In this document: piece after piece, positions 1-5,190 of the stretch
Position numbering within the stretch: the stretch's first letter is position 1
Layout: every line of letters starts with the position of its first letter
From: DASSFZ01 sp036514635
Lineage (GTDB): Bacteria; Chloroflexota; Anaerolineae; Fen-1058
Reading direction: 5' to 3'
DNA length: 6,441 bases
Assembly (NCBI GenBank): GCA_036514635.1
Contig: DATBWU010000410.1
Location: 1 to 6,441 of the forward strand
The notes under the pieces: model-generated
The model's input: only the letters and a program-made list of their open reading frames with translations
What the model was told of the DNA's origin: nothing
The model's database searches: none
Position numbers and translations under genes: made by a program

Positions 1-46
1 AATCCGCAATCCGCAATCCGCAATCCACAATCCGCAATCCTAAATC
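1..46. repeat. 7-bp tandem repeat array (GATTGCG on the minus strand)
   Basis: Read on the minus strand from 46 to 1, the units are GATTTAG, GATTGCG, GATTGTG, three more GATTGCG, and a partial GATT at the window edge. The array probably continues outside the window. The first, degenerate unit contains the TAG stop codon of the alpha-oxoamine synthase gene, so the array begins exactly at the gene's 3' end. A 7-bp period cannot encode a simple in-frame peptide repeat, and there is no dyad symmetry within the unit. Heptamer arrays between genes are known in cyanobacteria and, as far as I recall, are common in Chloroflexota drafts. No function is evident. Confidence 0.9.
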
Positions 47-1227
47 ACTCTCAATTCTCTTCCTGCCTTCTCGAACACGCTCAACGCGCGCTCGACGTGC
101 TCCGGCTCGTGCGCCGCCGTGACCGTCGCACGCAGCCGCGCCAGGTCCACCGGAACCGCAGGCGAAATGACCGGCAGCGCAAAGACGTCCTCGGCATGGC
201 ACAGTTGCGTCATCTTGAATGCGCGATCGTCGTCGCCGACAATGATCGGGACGATCGCCGTCTCGCTGCGGAGCGTGTCGAAACCCAACGCGCGCAGGCC
301 ATCGAGGAACAATCGGCTCACGTGGTGCAGTTTCTCCACACGCCAGGGTTCGCGCTCGATCACCTCGAAGGCAGCCTGGGCTGCCGCCGCGCTGGCCGGT
401 GGAAGGGCCGCCGAGAAAATGAACGCGCGCGACGCATGTTTGAGGTAGGTGATCAAGTCGCGCTTGCCCGCGATGTAACCACCCACACTGGGAATCGTCT
501 TGGAGAGCGTGCCCATCTTGATGTCGATCGTATCGGGCGGCAGGCCGAAGTGCTCTTCGACGCCGTGGCCGGTCCGGCCCAGCACACCCACCGAATGCGC
601 CTCGTCGACCATCAGCCAAGCGCCGTGTTGCCTGCACAAGCGGCTGACTTCCGGCAAGTTGATCACGTCGCCGTCCATGCTGAACACCGCATCGACGACG
701 ACGAGTTTCGCCGCCGAGCCGGCCCGGGCCAGCGCGCGCTCCAGGTCGGCCATATCGTTGTGCTTGAAGCGGATGAAGCGGGCGTGGCTCAACAGGCAGC
801 CGTCGACGATCGAGGCATGGTTCAGCTTGTCGCTGATCACGACATCGTCGCGACCCAGCAGCGCCGCGATCACGCTGAGGTTGGTGACGTACCCGCTGGA
901 ATACGCCAGCGCGGCTTCCGTCGATTTGAAGCGCGCGATCGTCTCTTCCAGCTCCCGATGGATCGCCAGCGTGCCGGCCAGCATTCGCACACCGTGGGTG
1001 CCGGTGCCGAAGCAATCGATCGCCTCGCGCGCAGCCCGGTCGATGTCAGGATGGCCGATCAAGCCGAGATAACTGTACGAGGCCATCATCAACATACGCC
1101 GGTCCTTGACCGTCACCCACGGCCCATCGATTGCCGAACTGGGAATCTCGTAAAAATACAAATCGTCGGCCCGGAGCCGACGTGCCCGATCGTTCAGCGC
1201 GGCGATCCGCTCGCCGATCGCATCCAT
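40..1227 (-). CDS. Alpha-oxoamine synthase-family PLP enzyme (BioF/KBL/SPT-like)
   Basis: This is a fold-type I PLP enzyme of the alpha-oxoamine synthase family, which condenses an amino acid with an acyl-CoA or acyl-ACP, with decarboxylation in most members, in the cytoplasm. Numbered from the ATG (395 aa, full family length), it shows SYSYLGL (50-56), the glycine-rich GTGTHGVRMLAGT (74-86), DKLNHAS with the ring-stacking His137, FSMDGD (182-187), VDEAHSVG with Asp208 and His211, and GTLSKT with the Schiff-base Lys243. All expected active-site residues are present. The ATG at 1227 is preferred to the GTG at 1233 because AGGGGG (1233-1238) lies 5 nt upstream of it; the GTG would overlap that site. 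It follows ligA by 9 nt. The substrate is not readable: no bio, kbl/tdh, acyl-carrier or sphingolipid genes are visible, so 8-amino-7-oxononanoate synthase, 2-amino-3-ketobutyrate ligase and serine palmitoyltransferase-like roles all remain open. Confidence 0.93.
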   Translation of the reverse strand: MDAIGERIAALNDRARRLRADDLYFYEIPSSAIDGPWVTVKDRRMLMMASYSYLGLIGHPDIDRAAREAIDCFGTGTHGVRMLAGTLAIHRELEETIARFKSTEAALAYSSGYVTNLSVIAALLGRDDVVISDKLNHASIVDGCLLSHARFIRFKHNDMADLERALARAGSAAKLVVVDAVFSMDGDVINLPEVSRLCRQHGAWLMVDEAHSVGVLGRTGHGVEEHFGLPPDTIDIKMGTLSKTIPSVGGYIAGKRDLITYLKHASRAFIFSAALPPASAAAAQAAFEVIEREPWRVEKLHHVSRLFLDGLRALGFDTLRSETAIVPIIVGDDDRAFKMTQLCHAEDVFALPVISPAVPVDLARLRATVTAAHEPEHVERALSVFEKAGRELRVI

Positions 1228-1232
1228 CCACA

Positions 1233-1238
1233 CCCCCT
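1233..1238 (-). promoter_or_regulatory. Shine-Dalgarno site overlapping the ligA stop codon
   Basis: The minus strand reads TAGGGGGTGTGGATG. AGGGGG lies 5 nt before the ATG at 1227 and shares its first two bases with the ligA TAG stop (1239-1237). The site decides the start in favour of ATG 1227 over the in-frame GTG at 1233, and it suggests translational coupling of the PLP enzyme to ligA. Confidence 0.6.
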
Positions 1239-3258
1239 ACCGCAACAATTTGATGAGCGCCGCCTCGTCCAGAATCGGCACGCCCAGACTCTGCGCCTTC
1301 GTCAGTTTGCTGCCCGGCGACTCACCGGCCACCAGATAATCCGTCTTCTGGCTCACGCTGTCAGTCACCTTGCCGCCCGCCGCTTTGATCATCGCGGCGA
1401 TCTCGTCGCGCGGCTTCGACAGCGCGCCGGTGATGACAAAGGTCTTGCCGCTCAAACGGCCACCGGATGCGGCGCGGCCCGCATCCGTCTTCATTTTTGG
1501 ATTCACACCTGCACGCTTGAGCTTCTCGACCAGCGCGCGGCCGCGCGCGCTCGATGCCCACTCGACGATGCTGGCCGCTATCGTCGGGCCGATCCCTTCG
1601 ATCGAAGTCAGTTCTTCTCCACCGGCCCGCAGCAGCCTGTCCATCGATCCGAAGTGCGCGGCGAGCGCCTCGGCCGCCACGTCGCCCACGTGTCGAATGC
1701 CGAGCGCGACCATCAGCCGATCCAGCGGTCTTTGCTTCGACGCGGCGATCGCCGCCAGCAGGTTATCGGCTTTCTTGTCGGCGAAGCCTTCCAGTCCCAG
1801 CAAATCCTCGCGCTTCAACGAATACAAGTCGGCCACGTCACGCACCAGCCCGGCGTCGATCAACTGCTGGACGATCTTCCAGCCCAACCCGTCGACGTCC
1901 ATCGCGCCCCGGCTGACGAAATGCTCCACCTGCCGATCGAGGCAGCCCGGGCAATCGCGGTTCGGGCAATAGACAGCGATCTCGCCTTCGACGCGCTTGA
2001 CCGGCGTATCACAGTACGGACACTTCTTAGGCGGGACGATCTTCTTTTCCCTGCCCGTCCGCGCGCCGGTCACCGGCCCGACGACGTGCGGAATCACATC
2101 GCCCGATCGCTTCACGATGACACGATCGCCGATGCGGATGTCTTTGCGCGCGATGTCGTCGAAGTTGTGCAGCGTCGCGCGCTCGATCGTCACGCCGCCG
2201 ACGACGACCGGCTCCAGGATGGCGTACGGAGCCAGCACGCCCGTGCGCCCGACGTTGATGCCCACATTGAGCAATTGCGTCGTCGCCTCGCGCGCCGGAA
2301 ACTTCAGCGCGATCGCGCCACGCGGGTCTTTGCCGACCACGCCCAATTCGGCGGCCAGGTCGAGGTCGTCGATCTTGATCACCATGCCGTCGGCTTCGTA
2401 GGGCAGCGTGTCGCGTTTGTCGTGCCACGATTCGGCATAGCGAATCGCCGCGTCGAGCGAATCGAAGCGCCGGGCGACATCGGTCACCGGGAAGCCGATC
2501 ACCTTCAAGTAATTGAGGAGCTCCCACTGCGAGCGCGGCGTCTCGCTGTCGGCGGCGACAATTTGATAAGTCAGCAGGCGGATCGGGCGCCTGGCCGTGA
2601 CGCGCGAATCGAGCTGCCGCAGCATGCCTGCCGCCGCATTGCGCGGATTGGCGAATATGCGCTCTCCCGCCGCGGCCTGCTTCCGGTTGAGCGCCTCGAA
2701 GTCGGCCACGTTGATGAAGGCCTCGCCGCGCACCGCCAGTCGCGAAGGAACCGCAGGCGGCCTGGCGCTGCCGGGCACGGGCACGCGCAGCGGGATCGAC
2801 TTGACCGTCCGCAGGTTCGGCGTGATGTCTTCACCGATCTCGCCGTCGCCGCGCGTCGCGCCTTGCACGAACACGCCGTCGCGATAGTGCAGCACCACCG
2901 ATAACCCATCGATCTTCGGCTCGACCGTGAAGGCGACGCTGCGGCCCGCCGGCACGAGCTTGGACGTGCGCGCCCACCACGCGCGCACCTCGTCGCCGTT
3001 GAAGGCATTGCCCAGGCTGAGGATTGGCGCAGGATGTCGCACCTTCGGGAATTTTTCGGAGGCCACGCCGCCCACACGCTGCGAGGGCGAATCGGGTGTG
3101 AGCCATTTCGGGTGCTCGTCCTCGATCGACTTCAACTCGGCCATCAGCCGATCGTACTCGGCGTCCGAGATCACCGGATCGTCGAGGACGTGATACCGGT
3201 AGGCGTGATAGTTGATCTGCTCGCGTAATTCGCGGAGGCGCTTCTGGAGATCGGCCAT
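1237..3258 (-). CDS. ligA: NAD+-dependent DNA ligase LigA
   Basis: LigA seals 3'-OH/5'-phosphate nicks in duplex DNA using NAD+, during replication (Okazaki fragments) and repair. The 673 residues match the usual length and full domain order. The N-terminal Ia domain has YHAYRYHVLDDPVISDAEYD (17-36). The adenylation domain has the nucleotidyl-acceptor Lys115 in EPKIDG, then RGDG (136-139), NPRNAAAG (204-211) and the distal YEADGMVIKID (287-297). An OB fold follows (about 325-405). A four-Cys zinc finger uses Cys413, Cys416, Cys431 and Cys436. HhH repeats cover about 445-570, and a BRCT domain about 600-673 (FVITGAL, KTDYLVAG). No key residue is missing. The ATG at 3258 gives the typical family N-terminus; AGG lies 9 nt upstream and AGAGG 2 nt upstream, so the ribosome site is only moderate. 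It sits 32 nt after the MNT gene. As ligase is essential in bacteria, it probably also has its own promoter, which I cannot place. Confidence 0.99.
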   Translation of the reverse strand: MADLQKRLRELREQINYHAYRYHVLDDPVISDAEYDRLMAELKSIEDEHPKWLTPDSPSQRVGGVASEKFPKVRHPAPILSLGNAFNGDEVRAWWARTSKLVPAGRSVAFTVEPKIDGLSVVLHYRDGVFVQGATRGDGEIGEDITPNLRTVKSIPLRVPVPGSARPPAVPSRLAVRGEAFINVADFEALNRKQAAAGERIFANPRNAAAGMLRQLDSRVTARRPIRLLTYQIVAADSETPRSQWELLNYLKVIGFPVTDVARRFDSLDAAIRYAESWHDKRDTLPYEADGMVIKIDDLDLAAELGVVGKDPRGAIALKFPAREATTQLLNVGINVGRTGVLAPYAILEPVVVGGVTIERATLHNFDDIARKDIRIGDRVIVKRSGDVIPHVVGPVTGARTGREKKIVPPKKCPYCDTPVKRVEGEIAVYCPNRDCPGCLDRQVEHFVSRGAMDVDGLGWKIVQQLIDAGLVRDVADLYSLKREDLLGLEGFADKKADNLLAAIAASKQRPLDRLMVALGIRHVGDVAAEALAAHFGSMDRLLRAGGEELTSIEGIGPTIAASIVEWASSARGRALVEKLKRAGVNPKMKTDAGRAASGGRLSGKTFVITGALSKPRDEIAAMIKAAGGKVTDSVSQKTDYLVAGESPGSKLTKAQSLGVPILDEAALIKLLR

Positions 3259-3290
3259 GGCCTCTGACCTATGTATTACGCCCTGCCGGC

Positions 3291-3614
3291 TCAGACGGCG
3301 ATGCGCTCGCCTTCGCGCCGCGCGATCTCGACGATGGCGCTCGAGTCATCATCGTGCCATTGCCGTTCGCCGCACGGAATGGGTTCAATCCGGCTGTCGG
3401 TGCGAGCGGCCAACCGCCACAACAGGCCCACTTCTTGGCGAGTGTATGGCGCATCGAATCGCGGCGAAACGACCAGAAGATCAATATCACTCCACCGATC
3501 CGCCTTTCCCGTCGCCTGTGACCCGAAGACAACGCCGAAGCGGACAGGCAGGCCTGCTTCCTGCACCGTGTGCAGATAGTTTCGTACAGTGGTCACAACT
3601 GATTCGTCAGCCAA
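3291..3614 (-). CDS. Minimal nucleotidyltransferase (MNT, MntA-like)
   Basis: This 107-aa single-domain nucleotidyltransferase belongs to the polymerase-beta superfamily. It has the signature GS-x10-DxD intact: Gly31-Ser32, then Asp43 and Asp45 in WSDIDLLVV, with a plausible third metal ligand Glu77 in RIEPIP. In HEPN/MNT pairs the MNT protein is usually the antitoxin, and in the Shewanella MntA/HepT pair it AMPylates the HEPN ribonuclease. That role here is by family analogy. The start is TTG at 3614, chosen for a strong upstream ribosome site; it overlaps the end of the HEPN gene by 22 nt. An alternative GTG at 3596 would form a GTGA overlap with the HEPN stop and give 101 aa, but it lacks a ribosome site. 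Both starts keep the whole catalytic motif. The gene stops 32 nt before ligA. Confidence 0.92.
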   Translation of the reverse strand: MADESVVTTVRNYLHTVQEAGLPVRFGVVFGSQATGKADRWSDIDLLVVSPRFDAPYTRQEVGLLWRLAARTDSRIEPIPCGERQWHDDDSSAIVEIARREGERIAV

Positions 3615-3973
3615 TTGAAGACCTCCCCGGCGCGGGCCAGGTACTCAAGCGCCTCTGGCTGTCGCGGTGGTGGAGTGAGTGTATCTGGATAGCGCCCTTC
3701 AATGTTGAATGCGTTCATCTCAGCTAACACGTCAATCTGCGCTTGGCTCAGAGCGATCCCGGCCAACTCGGCCAGGCGGATCAAATTGTGGAGCCGTGGC
3801 GCGAGGTCGCGCATCTGTCGGCACACATGCGCCTTTAACACCTTTTCCAGAGCGAGATGGGCAAAGAAGAGTCCATGACGCGCGCGGCCGCTTCGCACGA
3901 GTTCCTGGGCAACCGCCCAATCCTCCTGCGCACCACCTCGCCAGTAGGCAACCTGTTTGTCGATATCGACCAT
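3593..3973 (-). CDS. HEPN-domain protein, partner of the MNT
   Basis: A 126-aa all-helical protein of the MNT-associated HEPN type (PF05168-like by motif recall). It shows EDWAVAQELV (17-26), the core helix GLFFAHLALEKVLKAHV (34-50), RLHNLIRLAELAGI (60-73) and the helix N-AFNIEGRYPD (87-97). These are the family's usual 'LALEK.LKA', 'HNL' and 'RYPD' blocks. HEPN proteins are often ribonuclease toxins silenced by a partner MNT. The canonical RX4-6H motif in the late helix is not evident; R55-x6-H62 is the only internal match in a conserved block, and no Tyr follows His62 as in RX4HXY. RNase activity is therefore uncertain, and a substrate-binding role beside the MNT is an alternative. ATG 3973 lies 8 nt after the stop of SH3 protein A, with a weak GAGAG ribosome site. 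Its 3' end overlaps the MNT gene. Confidence 0.9.
   Translation of the reverse strand: MVDIDKQVAYWRGGAQEDWAVAQELVRSGRARHGLFFAHLALEKVLKAHVCRQMRDLAPRLHNLIRLAELAGIALSQAQIDVLAEMNAFNIEGRYPDTLTPPPRQPEALEYLARAGEVFNWLTNQL
3621..3628 (-). promoter_or_regulatory. Strong Shine-Dalgarno site for the MNT gene's TTG start
   Basis: The minus strand reads GGGGAGGT, then the 6-nt spacer CTTCAA, then TTG at 3614. The site lies inside the 3' end of the HEPN gene. It is the best ribosome binding site in the window and justifies an unusual TTG start over the in-frame GTG at 3596. Confidence 0.65.
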
Positions 3974-3981
3974 ATAGCTCT

Positions 3982-4470
3982 CTACGGCGTGGATGTTGGC
4001 GGCGCGACCGGGGCCAGGTACTGCGCCGCCGCCCAGCCAAGGCTACCGTCCACGTCCCGCAACTGCCACCACGTGAAGCCATCCGCGTCCGTCGGCCCGC
4101 CGATCACTTCCAACACCACGCCATCGGCCAGCGCGCGGATGAGTTGCCCGCCCGTGCTCGGCTCGGTGCGGAAGTTCACGCCGTCGACGACGCGCACGAA
4201 CACGCCCACAGCGACCTCGGTCGGCACCGGAAGCGGCGTCGGCGTCGGCGTGGGAGTAGGCGTCGCCGTCGGCACCGGCGTGAAAGTCGGGCGCGTGAAC
4301 ACCGTCGGCGTCGCCGTCGGCGAAGCGTAGCTCGCCAACATCGATCGTGCGCCAAACGCACACAACAACAATCCCGCCACGCATACCACCAGAATGATCA
4401 GCCACTCGTACCAGGCCAGGTCCGTTTGACCGGGACGCGGCGCAGGTTCGACAGCGCGGTCTGGATTCAT
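3982..4470 (-). CDS. Membrane-anchored SH3-domain protein A
   Basis: This 162-aa protein has a short N-terminal tail, one hydrophobic segment (about 23-40, WLIILVVCVAGLLLCAFG), a Thr/Pro-rich linker (51-84) and a C-terminal bacterial SH3 domain (about 88-153; VNFRTEP at 98-104, DGFTWWQL at 130-137, LGWAAAQYL at 144-152). No signal-peptidase site is obvious, so I infer a type II membrane anchor with the SH3 domain outside the cytoplasm. Bacterial SH3 domains often bind peptidoglycan or other wall components, but no catalytic domain is present and the ligand is unknown. The start ATG at 4470 is backed by GAGGAG just upstream (4474-4479). It is paralogous to the protein at 4672-5184. It is the first gene after the 201-bp spacer and lies 8 nt before the HEPN gene, so the two are probably co-transcribed. 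Confidence 0.9.
   Translation of the reverse strand: MNPDRAVEPAPRPGQTDLAWYEWLIILVVCVAGLLLCAFGARSMLASYASPTATPTVFTRPTFTPVPTATPTPTPTPTPLPVPTEVAVGVFVRVVDGVNFRTEPSTGGQLIRALADGVVLEVIGGPTDADGFTWWQLRDVDGSLGWAAAQYLAPVAPPTSTP
4234..4263 (-). repeat. In-frame hexamer repeat encoding a Thr-Pro linker
   Basis: Five tandem ACN-CCN hexamers encode (TP)5, residues 70-79 of SH3 protein A. Three of the five are identical (ACGCCG). The tract is a flexible extracellular linker, and such direct repeats can change copy number by slippage without shifting the frame. A looser Thr/Pro tract of the same kind occurs in SH3 protein B at 4915-4959. Confidence 0.8.
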
Positions 4471-4473
4471 GCT

Positions 4474-4479
4474 CTCCTC
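4474..4479 (-). promoter_or_regulatory. Shine-Dalgarno site for SH3 protein A
   Basis: The minus strand reads GAGGAG followed by AGC and the ATG at 4470. Spacing is short (3 nt from the last G, 5 nt from the GAGG core), but purine content is high and there is no competing in-frame start nearby. Confidence 0.55.
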
Positions 4480-4490
4480 AATGAATGAAT

Positions 4491-4539
4491 GCGTAATGAG
4501 TAAAACGTAATTACGCTTTACGATTCACGTTCTACGGCT
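4491..4539. repeat. Inverted period-7 array around a 22-bp palindrome
   Basis: On the plus strand, three 7-bp units GCGTAAT, GAGTAAA and ACGTAAT (4491-4511) are followed by units of opposite polarity: TACGCTT, TACGATT, CACGTTC and TACGGCT (4512-4539). Where the two halves meet, GTAAAACGTAA (4500-4510) and TTACGCTTTAC (4511-4521) form a 22-bp palindrome with one mismatched pair and no loop. GCGTAAT (4491-4497) also pairs with ATTACGC (4510-4516). It lies just upstream of the SH3 protein A ribosome site, where it could form mRNA structure or bind a dimeric protein; neither is shown. Confidence 0.75.
4516..4531. repeat. Direct repeat, copy 1 (TTTACGATTCACG core)
   Basis: CTTTACGATTCACGTT here matches TTTTACGATTTCACGG at 4662-4677, apart from one inserted T and the end bases. 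This copy forms part of the period-7 array. The two copies bracket the hairpin and the 9-bp units. Confidence 0.6.
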
Positions 4540-4568
4540 CCACTGCAAAAAGCCGGATTTAACCGCAA

Positions 4569-4581
4569 CCCCCAAAGGGGG
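4569..4581. other. Short GC hairpin CCCCC-AAA-GGGGG
   Basis: A perfect 5-bp G:C stem with a 3-nt loop. On the minus strand it lies after the SH3 protein B gene but is followed by TTGCGGTTAAA, not a run of U. It is therefore a poor intrinsic terminator, though it might pause polymerase or block 3' exonucleases. Confidence 0.5.
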
Positions 4582-4608
4582 CAGGCGGGCGCGAAGTTTT
4601 CTAGTATT

Positions 4609-4635
4609 CTCTGCGTTCTTTGCGCTCTTCGCGGT
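4609..4635. repeat. Three degenerate 9-bp tandem units (CTYTGCGNT-like)
   Basis: The plus strand reads CTCTGCGTT, CTTTGCGCT, CTTCGCGGT: three 9-bp units sharing a pyrimidine-rich start and a central GCG or CGC. From memory, similar 'CTTTGCG..CTTTGCGGT' strings recur between genes in many environmental bacterial genomes. No function is apparent, and the units lack dyad symmetry. Confidence 0.65.
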
Positions 4636-4661
4636 GAGATAAGCTTTTTTCAGAAGAGTCG

Positions 4662-4677
4662 TTTTACGATTTCACGG
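4662..4677. repeat. Direct repeat, copy 2, containing the SH3 protein B stop codon
   Basis: TTTTACGATTTCACGG matches the copy at 4516-4531, in the same orientation, with one extra T. The TGA stop of SH3 protein B (4674-4672) lies within it, so the repeat abuts a gene's 3' end just as the array at 1-46 does. Confidence 0.6.
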
Positions 4678-5184
4678 CGCACCGGTTGGCACGAGATACA
4701 ACTGCGCCGCCCAGCCTTCGCTCCCATCGGCCAGATTGCGCAATCGCCACCAGGTGATCCCGTCGGCATCGCGTGGGCCGTCCAGGATCAACAACACCGT
4801 TCCATCGGGCACGGTCACCAGCGTCGTCGATTGCAGGCCCGGATCGGAGCGCAGGCGGAGTGTATCGCTGCCCGTGCCGCTGACCTGCGCGTGCCCGCCG
4901 ACGTACAACCCTTCCGGCGTCGGCGTTGCAGTCGGCGCAGGGGGTGGCGTCGGCGTGGGGATGATCGGCGACGGCGTGACCGTGACGACGATCGCCGTCG
5001 GTCTGGCCTCGACCGGCGCAACCGGCGCGCCCGGCGAAAACAAAATGATAAACCCGATCACGGCGCACAGGCCGATCGCGCCGCCGACCAGGGCCGCCGA
5101 CAACAGCGATGTCTCCAGCGAGACCACTCGACTGATCCGGGTGATTCGCCGTACCGGCGGTTGAGGTTCAGCGATATCCGGCAT
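4672..5184 (-). CDS. Membrane-anchored SH3-domain protein B
   Basis: This 170-aa paralogue of protein A has an Arg-rich N-terminal tail (Arg12, 13, 16, 19), one transmembrane helix (about 28-49, ending VIGFIILFS), a Pro/Thr/Ala-rich linker (51-91) and a bacterial SH3 domain (about 92-165; LRLRSDPG at 109-116, DADGITWWRLR at 139-149, GSEGWAAQLYL at 154-164). By the positive-inside rule the N-terminus is cytoplasmic and the SH3 domain external. Its SH3 core matches protein A closely (GPxDADGxTWWxLR, then DGSxGWAA), which points to duplication. ATG 5184 follows the TGA of the secreted-protein gene by 6 nt with no ribosome site visible, so it is probably translated by coupling. Its ligand is unknown; a cell-wall-binding role is a family-level guess. 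Confidence 0.9.
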   Translation of the reverse strand: MPDIAEPQPPVRRITRISRVVSLETSLLSAALVGGAIGLCAVIGFIILFSPGAPVAPVEARPTAIVVTVTPSPIIPTPTPPPAPTATPTPEGLYVGGHAQVSGTGSDTLRLRSDPGLQSTTLVTVPDGTVLLILDGPRDADGITWWRLRNLADGSEGWAAQLYLVPTGAP

Positions 5185-5190
5185 CGATGA

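Larger units (their letters stand above)
4471..4671. other. Repeat-dense 201-bp spacer between the SH3 paralogues
   Basis: This is the only sizeable non-coding stretch and is more AT-rich than the genes. From low to high coordinate it holds the ribosome site of SH3 protein A, period-7 ACG/GTAA units around a palindrome (4491-4539), a CCCCC-AAA-GGGGG hairpin (4569-4581), three 9-bp units (4609-4635), and one copy of a direct repeat at the far end that runs into the SH3 protein B stop codon. No open frame here resembles a gene. It should contain the terminator of the upstream block and the promoter of the downstream block, but neither has a textbook form. Confidence 0.75.

Noticed and set aside
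1..46. CRISPR-like repeats
   Set aside because: The units are contiguous 7-mers without spacers, so this is a simple tandem repeat.
97..2904. 935-codon open frame on the plus strand across the PLP enzyme and ligA
   Set aside because: It is in exact codon register with both minus-strand genes, which share one frame (starts 2025 nt apart). It is interrupted only where the sense genes use TTA, CTA or TCA, which are rare in GC-rich genes. Its product is Arg/His/Asp/Gln-rich with no recognisable domain.
3709..4488. 259-codon open frame on the plus strand opposite HEPN and SH3 protein A
   Set aside because: The product is Arg-rich low-complexity sequence, antisense to two genes with clear domains and ribosome sites.
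4520..4548. Possible sigma70 promoter (TTGCAG, 17 nt, AATCGT) for SH3 protein A on the minus strand
   Set aside because: The -10 element matches TATAAT at only three of six positions and falls inside the period-7 array, so the match is not above chance.
4569..4581. Intrinsic terminator after SH3 protein B
   Set aside because: The 5-bp GC stem is followed by TTGCGGTTAAA rather than a U-tract, so I list it only as a hairpin.
4516..4677. Transposon or MITE with target-site duplications
   Set aside because: The 16-bp direct repeats differ by an indel and no terminal inverted repeats lie just inside them, so an insertion element is not demonstrated.
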